Shown here piece by piece: positions 19,725-30,994 of a stretch of 38,875 nt of DNA. The translations under genes and the position numbers were made by a program. Numbering within the stretch: position 1 is the first letter of the stretch; every line of letters begins with the position of its first letter. This DNA comes from Paraphysomonas bandaiensis (taxonomy: Eukaryota; Chrysophyceae), in NCBI GenBank assembly GCA_965644295.1, contig CBFFRP010000166.1, positions 1 through 38,875 on the forward strand, read 5' to 3'. The notes beneath the pieces were generated by a model. It was not told the DNA's origin. It ran no database searches and worked only from the letters and a program-made list of their open reading frames with translations.

Positions 19725-21071
19725 ACCATAGTCTGCAACCATACTGAAAAAAATAGAAAAAAAACTGAAAATAACGTCGATTTTCATACATAAAATAACT
19801 GTCATAAAATCAGTCGAAATCAGACAGTGTGAACCACACTTCACACTTCATATCACAGTGTTGAGTCAGCGAATTGCAGGTCAAATTAATGTGCTGGTAC
19901 GTTCATTATATCCCCCATTCACTCATAGTTTAACACGGCATTTCGAAAGCGCAAATCAGGTTCTCTTTGCAACAATGAAGATGACGCGACAAGAAGCTCA
20001 GAGCGTGCTCAGGAAATAGAGATCACTGGGCGCTGGAGACCAATTGATTTGGCCAATGAGTCATACCATCTGCCTGATACGGTTGATGCAGATCGATACC
20101 CTACGTTTAATTTGCGCACTGTCAGCTTCCTCAAGATATTCTTGCGTTTTGTTACAGTATCTCTTGTGACGAAAATAGCCCAGGATATTGACCCTGCCGA
20201 CTTGAGATATGACTGTGGAGCAGTAATTTTGCTTTCATTGTGTTCTATATATAAGCCTCTTGCAATTTGGATTCGAATTTATGGAGAACAACATGCCCCA
20301 AATGGTGTAATACGTCATTCGCGACCTTTGCGTGAGCAACTTATATGGTACTAAGACCACTTTAGGGATTGCTATCCAAGGATTGATTCTCTTGGCATAC
20401 GATTCATGGAAATTGTGACAACAAAAGTTTTATTTGACAGTTGACTCGTATTATCTTGATGAAGCTGCAAGAGAAGGGCTTGCAAGGAAGAAAGTAAGAT
20501 ATTGGAGCTTAGAACCCACAGCGCTTCCAAGCACTCACTCGTGAAGTTCGTGAAGGTGTCAATAAGCGAGGACAGTGGAATGGAGTGTGGAATCAACAGC
20601 GTAAAGAACTCATAGTTCATTCTTATACCAAGGATGGCAAGAAATAAACCGCCTTGTTCAATGCTTATCATAGATCACCTACGAAGTCTACCACCAATTC
20701 TGTGCCTGTGTAGTCGGACTACGGTAAGATGTTGGCAGCATGTGATGTATTCAATTCGCAGATTAAAGAGAGGATATGGCCTCATCGGCATGGTAGTGGA
20801 GGGCATCTAGGCGAAAGAGGAAAGTGTAGCTCGTTTGCGTTCGGCTGTGATTCGCAAAATACATTCCATGCGTATTGTAGTATTTGTTCGATAGATACAA
20901 ATAGTATTGATTATTATAGTTCTGTAACTCGTTAGCTAGTGAATTGTACACACATGCTGATACTCTATCTAAGGAAACTATGGAATAGAGGGGTACCGTG
21001 ATTGGTTTGCTCAGTGTTGTAATAATTCCACTTTATATCATTGGTTACAGACTATGGTTACAGACTATGGT
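19725..21071 (+). mobile_element. Decayed piggyBac-type element inside the polymerase gene
   Basis: Ends are ACCATAGTCTGCAACC on the left and the inverse of ACCATAGTCTGTAACC on the right, with a second inner copy on the right. TTAA lies at the left border; the right border reads TTAG (CTAA on the minus strand). As in the intact element, the inverted symmetry runs a few bases beyond (AGAYTAAACC). It sits within minus-strand polymerase sequence. Confidence 0.75.
20049..20935 (+). pseudogene. piggyBac transposase pseudogene
   Basis: Clearly homologous to the transposase at 6259-7692: RYPTFNLRTVSFLKIFLRFV, LAIWIRIYGEQ, DSYYLDEAAREGL, then CDVFNSQIKERIWPHRHG and NTFHAYC. It has stop codons (20352, 20440, 20645, 20713), frameshifts, and a deletion near 20437 that removes the segment with the first catalytic Asp and the intron. 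It is non-functional. Compared with the intact copy the proteins differ a lot, so the two are old family members, not recent duplicates. Confidence 0.85.
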
Positions 21072-21398
21072 TTAGTCTAAATATTTCTTGTAAAATATAC
21101 CATCTTTTAGTAATGTATCGCAACTTTCTTTAAAGTCTTTCATATACTTTATTATTCCTTCTTTCGATCCTTCATAACCGTCAAACAATTCAAAATAGTT
21201 ATATTTATTCAATCCATCTTTAAATAACTCGTCTGCATGACAGTGCAAATCATCTTTGTCGTGTGACATGTAATACGTTTTACCGTTCTCTCTATAGAAG
21301 TATCTTAAATATCTATTTTCGCCTGTTTCTTTGTTATATACTCTCTCTTCACCATTCTTACTGATAAACTTTCTTTTATTAAAACTCAGGAGTATCAA
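21072..21398 (-). pseudogene. Family-B DNA polymerase fragment (end of exonuclease domain)
   Basis: AT-rich minus-strand frame directly upstream of the piggyBac remnant. IIKYMKDFKESCDTLLKDG fits the Exo III block of type-2 family-B polymerases (Y-x-x-x-D...L). In that family this block is followed shortly by the T-x-A-S-L block, which here lies across the insertion at ~19690. The stop codon at 21072-21074 is supplied by the transposon end. The segment YLRYFYRENGKTYYMSHD lies upstream, and an in-frame TAA at ~21417 blocks further reading. With the 19152-19724 piece this makes one gene interrupted by an insertion. Confidence 0.6.
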
Positions 21399-21852
21399 AT
21401 TGACGGTATTTCTTTAATCAATTAATTGCAGTTATGATTTGCTATAATCCCAAATTGCAATTTTAATAACTGATACGCAGCTCTGTCGCTTAGTGAGTGG
21501 TAAAATATCATATTACCGAGATCTATCTGTGAATGTTGCAAGAATTATTACCTATTCATTATAACCAAGCCTTGTAGTAGACATATAATATATATTTTAT
21601 TTGAAGGTATGACAATATTCACTACATCGAATACAACTACAACATGTTTGAATATTTTAAAATCAACGACTTTGTACCATATTGTTAATCCTAACAAAAG
21701 AATGATATATATGCTGTTTTTCTCTGTACCAATGTGATTAGCATACAACATATAATTTAAAATCACAATACAACAACAGGAAATTCCCAATAAAGTAGCT
21801 CAAACCAAAGACTTGTTGCTGTTGATAGACTTCCAATACAGCAAACAAGCAG
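21399..21852. other. AT-rich gap, no gene established
   Basis: May hold decayed 5' polymerase sequence. The minus strand has a hydrophobic 80-codon frame (21548-21790) that I do not trust. It ends at the 3' end of the cyclase gene. Confidence 0.3.
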
Positions 21853-24800
21853 CTATCCTGAAGCAAAAACACGGGGACGCTTGTGAAACAGCTCAATTAT
21901 CCAAAAATAGAGAGGAATTCTCATTTTCCATAAAGTAAACACACCAATAGTTGAGTACGTTGCAGCAAGGTGCTGCTTGATCTCTACCAGTTTCTCTCGA
22001 GATTGCTCTAAGCTGACAGGTATACTTGACGAGTCAGTGTACTCTTTCATGTGATCTTCAATATTACATATCCCAGCTTCAGTTATAAATATTAAAGACA
22101 TGATATCCTTTTTATTTGCGTAAAAACGCAACGAGTTCTTCACAAATGATACGCCTTCGCTAAATCTGCATGTGTTCAGACAAAGTAGTGCAGCCCGCGA
22201 GGAGAAGTGCCAGGCTTTAGCGCGTTCCCGGCCCGAGCACATTGAATAGTGGTAACTCAAGCTCAGAGTATACGTGTTCAATTCATTCGAATACACTGTT
22301 TCAATGCTCTCAGCTATGAGTAAATGAGTGGAAGCAGCATCACTAGAGTATTACAAGGTTAACCGTGTACACAATATTTACGCAACACACAACATGATAC
22401 CTTGGGGGAATTAAACTGTAAACAAACTGTCGGATCAGAGGAGATTGGAAGCTGTAAACACCATCCGTTAATCGGTATATCATACCACCATCAAGAAGAG
22501 ACAAGAGTAGATCATCCAATTCTTCTACAAGAAAAGGCGCAAGAATGCAGGTTAATATATCAACAGAGAACTCCTCTCCAATGACACTTGCACACTTAAT
22601 CACACTTTTTTCTGCATCTGTAAACTTGTCTAACATACAGCCGAGAAGAACCCCGTAGTCAAACTTGACAATTCGCTTATCAGAATTCTTAATGAATTTA
22701 ATAATTTTCCAGCACCAAAAAGGAATCCCGCGAGATATGCGATAAACAGATTTTAGTATATCGTCGCATTCCGCACTGTCTCCAAGAGATGTAATAAGAA
22801 GCTTGCGAACACTGCTGATGTTGAGGGGACGTAAGTCTAAGTCAGAGAATGATACAGGCGATACACTAGCAACAAGGTCTTCGTACTCCAACTGATGGCT
22901 GTATATTGTACCTTCACTTCGCATGCCACTGTCTGACATGTGCCGGTGCAGTGATGAACGAACGTGCTTTGATGCCGACTTATCTATACAACCCATAGTG
23001 TTACAGTCATCACTAGTAGTAGCAAAATCGTTCGAATTTTTTCTCATTCCTGGGGCGACATCATCCACTCGCAACGTAAGGACAACCACCGAGCGGCATT
23101 CCAAACTTGCTAGCTTTGTAAGTTCTGCCCATGATTCCGAACACATAAAATGGGCATTATCGATCACAATGATAGTAGCATTTTCCTTTAGAAGTTGAGC
23201 TAAAACTCGTGCAATCGTATAGTTCTCTTTCATACATATATCAGCAGCCGTGACTTCGTTCTTAACGCTCATAGACCACTGCAACCGCAGGACCCGCTTA
23301 ACATACGGAAATCGTTGCGCTGCTAGAATTAGAAGATCTTCATGAGGAAAGCAGCGTTGCAGCAATGGGATTATCATATTTCGCTGACTCTGCTCACAGA
23401 TAAACTTCCCCTGTCCCCCGGCTAAGCCGATCACGAGTCGCCTAATCACATTGTAGGGAATAGCGTCATCACTGCTCAGAACTTTCATGTAATGCACAGA
23501 GCATCCCATTTTCCGGCACCTCCTACTTAGGTGGGTCGCAATCGCAGTCTTACCACAACCTGGGGATCCCTTGATACAAAAAAAGTGAGGACGACCACAG
23601 TTTACTAGTGGGTTTACGTCATCGTAGTCTGTCGTGCCATCTAAGCGGTCCTCTGAGAGGGAGCTTAGAAAAGAGTACACACGAGAAAACGATCGGTATA
23701 TATACCGCTCGATAACTATACTAGAATCACTTGGCGTATCTCGCGGTACAAACGGAGGGGGCTCATCAGATGTATAGGCTAGGCAACGACAAGGCTGTGC
23801 AAACCCCTTGAGTTGCATTGCCGGTAATGCCGTCAGATTAGCAGACACCTCCAGTGGAAGATGGTCGAAAGTCTCCATATCTAAAAGAATCCGACCATTA
23901 GCTTTACCCATAAGTCGAGCGGCAAGATTAACAGTGCTTCCAATTGCAACATAATCTTGACGGTCATGAGAGCCTACCGTTCCGCAGTAGATAACCCCTG
24001 TGGCGATACCAATGGAGACGGTATGCCCAATTGTTTTGGCGCGTTGGGACATAGATACAGCGCAGATAAGAGACCTAGAGCAGTTGTTTGAGTAGTACGC
24101 GGTCGGTACACCCCAAAGAGCAATCAGAACACAACCCTTATCGTCTACCAAAAATTGCCTCATAAAACCACCAGCTTCCACAAGACATTCTTGCATCACA
24201 GTGTAAAAGGACTGCAGTGTGGAGATATCTTGGGTACAGGAAAAAGAGTAGTTATCAAATCGAATAAAGGCAGTGGTGACAGTTCGGAGTTCAGACAGAC
24301 CCCTCAGCAAGTCGGTAGATATCGCCTCCAGCACAGGACGCGGAATAAACCGCACAACATCGGGTCCAACTCTCTCCTGCATGGTTTGTCCCATCCACCG
24401 ACACGCAGTTGATGACCCACTTGCCCGACTTTGACACCACAAAGTGTCACTCGACTCCAGAACCTTGTAATTTCCTGATTCCAGAACCACGAGTAAGACT
24501 GTGTCGTCATTGAGGTTCAAATAGGCAGACTCGGACAATACCACGTCTCCTGCGGTGGCATCCCCGAGACATCGACTCAACCCTCTCAAACATCGTCCGT
24601 TCAATACATAGGTCCAACTCCCACTAAACCCGCCAACAGTAGATACAAAAAGCTCTCCAAAAGTAATAGCAGTGTGCGTATGGAGCCCACCAGGTTTAGT
24701 ATTGCAATGTTGATTGACCCGGTGAGCACACGCGAGGGCAGCTCGACAAGGACCCATATCTACAGGATCAGATACGGGGCTGTTCCACTCTCTGAATATG

Positions 24801-25293
24801 CATATCAATGCATCACCCGCAAAAGAAAACACTATAACAAAATATCATTTTTAGTATATCTATCTTCATGTGACCTACCATCACCACCGAAGGACCTAAT
24901 GATCGTAACGAAGCTACCAAAATATGAGTCAATTGCTCTCCTGAGCTCGTCCAGGCCCTCGGCGCCCCGTCCACAAAGTTCGGCAGACAACCGAGTAAAT
25001 CCCGTTAAATCAATGACCATGCAAGCTCCAAAAAAAGAAAATGTAATCGGCTTGAGTTCTGTAGATTTAGTCTCATTTTGGAGCATGGAGTGGACCACAT
25101 CTGGGCAGAAAGTGCGGTACATGTTGACATGTTTGGAAGAGTATTGCAGCAAGCTGTCCTTCTTCTTACGAAGCTTGTACGAAAGAGACTTATCAGCAGT
25201 AAGATTAGTAGCAAATATACTCGGAATTATGCCTCCTGCATAATGGCTGCACTCGTCGTTGTGAGTGCTGCTGGTGGGTCTCTGATACTTCAT
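21853..25293 (-). CDS. ADCY10: Soluble-type adenylyl cyclase with ATPase domain
   Basis: Exons 25293-24879, 24831-22401 and 22342-21853, with introns of 47 and 58 nt; 1111 aa. Two class III cyclase domains come first. C1 has both metal-binding Asp residues (Asp95 in VIDLTGF, Asp145 in SFAGDALI). C2 has lost the second metal site but keeps VNLAARL (Asn440, Arg444), so the pair likely forms one active site as in mammalian sAC. A P-loop domain follows: Walker A GSPGCGKT (560-567) and Walker B TIIVIDNAHF (Asp696), then a helical tail. It would make cAMP from ATP, by family in response to bicarbonate and calcium; it is soluble, with no membrane segments seen. It is shorter than animal ADCY10 (~1600 aa), so more 3' exons are possible. 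The first in-frame ATG is 25293; an upstream exon is not excluded. Confidence 0.85.
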
Positions 25294-26004
25294 GGAACAA
25301 CCCACATGCAGCTACAATGAATAGTACATATACGAGACAGTGTATATACTCTCTAAAGTGCTGATCGTTTATCTCTATATGCATCTCGTCTACTATCTTG
25401 TTCATTCTCTGGTTGTGGTTGGTGCCCTAGGTGTTGTTAACGGACAGCACGTCACGGGCACAGCTACAGTGATAATATCATGGAATGAACTGATCAATAA
25501 CAACTTTGCATAGTAGTACAATAAAGAAGCACTCTTAGCATCCACATATGCAAGATTTGTTCAATTGGTTCACCAGTATATGCATCAGCACTCTACATTA
25601 ACGCACATCCAGAGCATATACATATATATACACACATGTAGTTCACTCCAAGCCTCTCCATCCCATATATGGGATCAATGGAACACAATCTCATTTCAGT
25701 TTGTGTCCTTTGAAGATCATTGTAGATATTTTGAATTGCTTTCCAACTCTGAACTGCCATATAAAAAAAATCATCTAGATGTCAGATTTCTAGGTGCCAA
25801 ATACCATATAGATTATTACGTAGGACAATCTTGCTGTTGTATTATGGTAGTTAGGGTAGAGGCGTGTAGTTGTACGTGTGGGTTGTTCAGTCGTGAGTTC
25901 GAGTAATCGTTTAACAACTCAAAGCACACACATTACATTGCACCTATTTGTCATTCATCCATTACTTGGCAAGTTTAAATAATTGCTGAGTGCTTTATAT
26001 TAAT
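25294..26004. promoter_or_regulatory. Divergent intergenic region, cyclase/centrin
   Basis: 711 bp between the cyclase start (minus) and the centrin ATG (plus), so it carries both promoters. It has dinucleotide-like CATATACATATATATACACAC sequence near 25613-25640. No supported gene. Confidence 0.45.
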
Positions 26005-26733
26005 ATGGTGCGCATTTACACTCATATTGACGATATATCTTACTCTATTTCTTGTCGTTTAGGCAACTAAAACTGGAAGGGCGGGTGGAACGAAAAGAGC
26101 GGCTAAAACATACGAGAGGCCTGGTTTGAGTGAAGAAGAAATCGAAGAGATTAGAGAAGCGTTTAACTTATTCGATACAGATGGATCTGGTACTGTTGTT
26201 ATATGTAAAACTACGAATGGAGTTATCTATATATGTGTCATGTATTAGGTACAATTGATCCTAAAGAACTCAAGGCTGCGATGCAGTCGCTTGGATTTGA
26301 AGCCAAGAATCAAACGATATATCAGATGATAGCAGATATAGACAAAGATGGCGATGGAAGTATTGATTTTGAGGAATTTTTGGATATGATGACTGCCAAA
26401 ATGGTCCGTTTGTTATGCTAAACCAAACTATAAATTTAACCCGATTTGCACGCAGAGTGACAAAGACACTCGTGAAGACATTCAGAAGGTCTTCAACCTG
26501 TTTGATGACGATCAAACAGGAAAAATATCTTTGAGGAATTTGAAGCGAGTTGCGAAGGAGTTGGGAGAAACTATGAGCGGTATGTGTGGTGTGCTCATCT
26601 ATTTGTAAATTTGATAATAAACTGTTTAGACGCGGAGCTGTTGGAAATGATCGAACGCGCTGATACTGATTCTGATGGGGAGATTAGTCCGGACGAATTT
26701 TATGCAATAATGACAAAGAAGACATTCACATAA
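26005..26733 (+). CDS. CETN: Centrin (caltractin)
   Basis: Exons 26005-26007, 26063-26189, 26249-26403, 26456-26579 and 26630-26733; introns of 55, 59, 52 and 50 nt. The joined frame is 513 nt, 170 aa. Exon 1 is only the ATG codon. After a basic N-terminal tail the protein has four EF hands. Hands 1 (DTDGSGTIDPKE), 2 ([12 protein letters not shown]) and 4 ([12 protein letters not shown]) have good calcium ligands. Hand 3 ([12 protein letters not shown]) ends in Asn where Glu is expected, as in many centrins. It acts at basal bodies/centrioles and associated fibres, binding Sfi1-type helices. It is head to head with the cyclase. The family call is very firm; the one-codon first exon is my reading of the splice sites. 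Confidence 0.95.
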
Positions 26734-27552
26734 CTGAGCTGTGATTATTTCTTCCTTGAAAATCGTAGTGTGTCGGAGAGGATGGCGTTAATGTAAGTGT
26801 GATGCAAGTATGTCTTCATATTGATAAGGACCATGGCGATATATCTCCACCAATCTGTTTACGTATTAATAATTATATATTTCACAATCGTTCCATCTTC
26901 TGTAAATGGACTGTATTTTGTTTCGTTAGTTATTCTTTTCGGCGGCTCGAGAAATTACGATCACGGTACTAAGAGCAAAATATTATTTATACTTACACAG
27001 ATGATATTATGTAACTTTAGTGCAGTTTTACTTGTTACTTATTAGTGTAGTAAGTTCCACCGTAGAACACATGATAAAAGCGGAACACATGTTGCATGAA
27101 CAAGGCAGAATTTTGATTAGAATTCCTATTACTGTTCAAATTCAACAACAAAATAAATTCATATTTACTTAAGATGGGATCACTTGTAGCCAGGGCTGCG
27201 TAATGATAAATTGTCAGCTATCAGCTATTGAAATTGCAACACTTGAAATTGAGACACCAAGTAAAAATAGTATTAGGATTCAGCTTAATACATGACACTA
27301 TCTGTGAGTTATAGTGTTCAATGAAATATATCATGAACTGAATTAGAGAGAGTATCTGTTGAAGATGCATGATCGTCATCATAACGTCGTCATTATCAGT
27401 TACACTTCTAACTATTCCGTTGTGCATGATAGTATGTTTTATATTTTATATTGTTATTCATAATTCTCACTTCACTGTATTCATTACTTTACACTCTAAT
27501 AATCACAACATTGTTTTACTATTATAAAGATCAATTCTTTATTTGGTAGCGA
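26734..27552. other. Intergenic, no gene supported
   Basis: 819 bp between centrin and the copia fragment. A 74-codon hydrophobic frame (26821-27045, plus) is present, but it has no homology I can see and its composition is not convincing. Confidence 0.35.
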
Positions 27553-27621
27553 GTGATATTTAAAGTTACAAGTTACGACTCCACCGACTCGGATTCGACA
27601 ACCGACAAGCGAAAAGACTCA

Positions 27622-28014
27622 ATGCCGAAATTCGATGCGAAGAACTTCTCCAGGTGGGAGAAGAAGTGCCGCGCATGGTTCTATCGCAAGCCTAAGATCG
27701 TTTATACTCTACGAAACGATCACCCAATTGAGCCTGAAGCAGGAGAAAACTCAGATGACGAGGACTACCAGTATCGACTCGAACAGTATCAGGATGCGAA
27801 ATGATATTATGATGAAGGTAATAACTACCTATGGTCAGTCATTTCGAGCTCTATCATTGGTCAGAATGAAGAGGCTGAAGGGATTTTGGAGAACGTCCCC
27901 GATGGAGACGGTAAAACCGCCTGGACCGACTTGTTGAACCACTTCAAGGAAAAAACGACTAACGATGTAATCACCGATCTGATTGGACAATTCCAGAGCA
28001 TAAAAATCAACTGA
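27622..28014 (+). pseudogene. Copia-type gag N-terminal fragment
   Basis: MPKFDAKNFSRWEKKCRAW starts a copia-style Gag (UBN2-like). An in-frame TGA at 27802-27804 (probably once a Trp codon, before YYDEGNNYLW) interrupts it. The frame then runs on through AWTDLLNHFKEKTTND to the centre of the palindrome and stops at 28012. There are no zinc knuckles, protease or pol. Confidence 0.7.
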
Positions 28015-28159
28015 GTCGAGTACTTTGATTTTTATGCTCTGGAATTGTCCAATCAGATCGGTGATTACATCGTTAGTCGTTTTTTCCTTGAAGTGGTTCA
28101 ACAAGTCGGTCCAGGCGGTTTTACCGTCTCCATCGGGGACGTTCTCCAATATCCCTTCA
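27876..28159. repeat. Near-perfect palindrome of gag sequence, 135-bp arms
   Basis: Left arm 27876-28010, loop 28011-28024 (CTGAGTCGAGTACT), right arm 28025-28159. The arms differ at about one base (GATTTTGG against GATATTGG). The left arm is sense gag and the right arm is its exact inverse. A transcript across it would form a long double-stranded hairpin. Confidence 0.97.
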
Positions 28160-28820
28160 AATAGCAATATAGAATTATAGTATTATGTATTATAGTAGAC
28201 TTCAACCTTCTTCAATTAATTAAAATTTGATAATTTGTTTATGGCATTCACTTTGCCAAGTCCAAATTGTTTTAATGTTTTAATTTAATTCTTTTAAGAT
28301 TCGGGTTGCCTGAAATTATACTGCTTCAGAGTGCGAGTGAGTCCCTTGAAGACATTCCTATGTAACATAAACAAAAGATGCTCCAAGTGATTTTAATTTA
28401 AAAGACAGATCAGACAAAAAATGCAAGTAGTTGTACGAAGTGTATGCCATGTATATGTATCTCGTGACTATGTCATATCGATTGCTGATGTGAATGGCTC
28501 TCAGGCTTATAACATGCAAGCATCTGCTTCTTCTGAAACATGGAAGTTTGATTGTGAGCAAGATGTGCCATCGTTATGTTGAGGTTGCTAAAATAAACAG
28601 CTAGAGATTCATTCTTTAGCTTCGTGTTGTCTCATCTCTGAGTGGAGTGCATTGATACAGACATGCTCTATGTGGACTAGATATGGCTGTGTACTGTACG
28701 CCGTATGTACAGCAGCTGTATACCGGTATACTGTGTACAAGCACACCTCCACCAAAATAAATACGTTCGTAGTTTCCGTACAATAATATCCTCCCTCTAC
28801 AAACCATACAAATAAGACGT
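28160..28820. other. Intergenic, no gene seen
   Basis: 660 bp with no supported coding sequence. It lies downstream of the tRNA gene, which is on the minus strand. Confidence 0.4.
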
Positions 28821-28828
28821 AAAAAAAA
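28821..28828 (-). terminator. Pol III terminator
   Basis: A run of eight T on the minus strand, 3 nt after the tRNA 3' end. Confidence 0.85.
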
Positions 28829-28831
28829 CAA

Positions 28832-28902
28832 GCCTCCTGAGGGGATTGAACCCTCGACCTTTCGCTTACGAAGCGAATGCTCTACCACTAAGCTAAAGAG
28901 GC
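28832..28902 (-). tRNA. tRNA-Thr-CGU: tRNA-Thr (anticodon CGU)
   Basis: A 71-nt cloverleaf without intron or encoded CCA. The 7-bp acceptor stem is GCCTCTT paired to AGGAGGC with one G-T pair. The D arm holds the A box (TAGCTTAGTGG). The anticodon arm is TTCGC-TTCGTAA-GCGAA, reading CGU for codon ACG. The T arm holds the B box (GGTTCAATCCC). It is followed by a T8 stop. A functional nuclear gene is likely. Confidence 0.95.
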
Positions 28903-29231
28903 CCACAGCCATCACAAAGACAACCGTCGATATGGCTGTTCGAATTTAGGCAATATAAATGAATGAAAGATCAAAGGTTGATTTATCATATAATTAGCAT
29001 GTGTAAACAGTGCGTATATTATAGTAGATGGATGTACTGCTGTATTATATGTGCTCGTTGTTGTATTGTGTGTAGTTAGTATTGTCGACAGTTGCTACCA
29101 ATATACACACATACACTTACACTCCCTGCATGCAGCATATACTTCCACCTTCAGAGAAGCATAATATATTAAACATGACTTTATTTTGATAGACTCATTC
29201 CATGTAGACCTCTGAGTATACTGATCCCCCG
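28903..29231. promoter_or_regulatory. Divergent gap between tRNA and PP2A gene
   Basis: 329 bp upstream of both the minus-strand tRNA and the plus-strand PP2A subunit gene. No clear core promoter element is seen. Confidence 0.35.
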
Positions 29232-30994
29232 ATGTACTCGCAACTATTCGGTGACCCATATGACGGGTCCAATGAAGGTATGTGTACATCCATCTCCTCA
29301 CACTTACCATCAACTCCTCTGACATGTTTATGCATTACAGCCAATATTTTTTCTGCTTTAGAGTTTAATAGTGAGGGGAATTTATTAGCTAGCGGTGATC
29401 ATGGCGGCTCTGTAGTTATATACAAGTGTAGGGAGGATACACCGCAGAAGGTGAGAGAGTTCAGTTCTATCAGAGTGATATGCTTTAAACTATTAATCAG
29501 GCATCTGTCGGTGATGTTAATGGAGAAGAAAATAAACACAAGTGGGAAGTTTATCATCAATTTCAAAGCCATGAACAGGAGTTCGATTATCTGAAGAGCT
29601 TAGAGATCGAAGAAAAGATTAATCACATTCAGTGGGCTAAACCAGTGGGGGGGAACTCTTTTTTATATACGACGAATGGTATGTAGGGTCAATAATGATG
29701 CCTCTAGTTGTAGTTATTTTTTGTTCCAGATAAAACTATAAAATTATGGAAGGTCGGGCGCCGAATGCAGCGGACTCAAACTGCGTCATATTCTTCCATT
29801 CGTGATGGCGTATTGTCACTGAATCGGGAGGGGACGCCAGTATCCTCCATAGCAGCCATGCCAAAGCGATCGTATTGCAATGCGCATGCGTATCACATAA
29901 ATTCTGTCAGCTGCAATAGTGACGGTGAAACCTTCCTCAGTGCAGACGATCTACGGATAAACTGGTGGAATTCTGAAATAAACACCTCAAGTTTCAGTAA
30001 GATTATGTCTGTGTATACGATACCCTTTCTAATCGCGGTTGTGCTATAGATATCGTCGATATAAAGCCCCCAAACATGGAGGAGCTCACTGAAGTTATCA
30101 CATCTGCGCAGTTCCACCCCGAGCACTGCAACATTGTAATGTACAGCTCCTCCCGGGGGTCCATCAAGCTCGGGGACACCCGCCGGTCTGCCCTCTGCGA
30201 CGTATCCGCAAAAGTCTTCGAGGTACCATTAGCTTGAGTAAGTGTTAATTTTGGTGCTAAATTCCGCTTAGGAACCTGAGGACGCTGCATCAAAATCATT
30301 TTTTTCTGAAATTGTAGCATCCATATCAGACGCGAGGTATGTCCGAATTCGTAGTGTTTGCGTCCTAATTTCTATGAGTGCAGTTTTGCTGGGGATGGAA
30401 GATATATCATAAGTCGAGATTATCTGACGCTTAAAGTGTGGGATACACATATGGAGACAAGGCCTGTACGGGTAGGTTGAATAAATGTAGATATCCCTAT
30501 ACTGTCTAATTACCTCTTGCGTCAGGTCATTAATATCAACGATAGCCTCAAGTCTATGCTTTGCGAATTGTACGAATCTGACTGTATATTTGACAAGTTT
30601 GAGATATCAGTTTCTCCGGATGGCCAGAGGATCCTGACTGGTAGCTACGGGTGAGTAAACCTTTTTTCCGCAGTTGACATGTTTGACCACTGTACACCCA
30701 GCAATCAATTTTCTGTATGGAATAAAGCCGGGTATGCGGAGCACTCTGTTGAGCTGCAGAGCAACGGCGGTAGTTTATTTACAACTGATGTGTCTAAGTT
30801 ACTTATATGCTTGGCAGGCCGACCGCGCACCCGAGAAGCAGCTGATGCAGAGTTCGAAAAGAAGGTAATTTTTGTGTCCCATTTCCATACAATTCCTGTC
30901 TTAAATTGACCAGGTGCTACATTGCGCTTGGAATCCTGCGAACAACACAGTCGCGCTAGCTGCCCAGGCCGCTTTGTATTTATACAAAGTATAG
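29232..30994 (+). CDS. PPP2R2: PP2A regulatory subunit B55 (WD40)
   Basis: Ten exons: 29232-29277, 29341-29450, 29501-29678, 29730-29996, 30050-30222, 30272-30336, 30384-30471, 30526-30650, 30702-30864 and 30914-30994. The nine GT-AG introns are 47-63 nt. The frame is 1296 nt, 431 aa, close to the ~450 of the family. Landmarks of the B55 propeller are clear: [99 protein letters not shown], and the last strand [13 protein letters not shown]. It directs the PP2A catalytic-scaffold core to substrates in the cell cycle and at the cytoskeleton. One small oddity is INWWN where INLWN is usual. It looks intact. Confidence 0.97.

Noticed and set aside
25205-25405. Hydrophobic minus-strand frame (MNKIVDEMHI...) as an upstream cyclase exon
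   Set aside because: It is in a different frame from the cyclase and overlaps it. The cyclase frame itself has a stop just upstream of the GTG/ATG.
26821-27045. 74-aa membrane-like protein downstream of centrin
   Set aside because: AT-rich hydrophobic frames arise by chance in such sequence; no homology, no intron signals.
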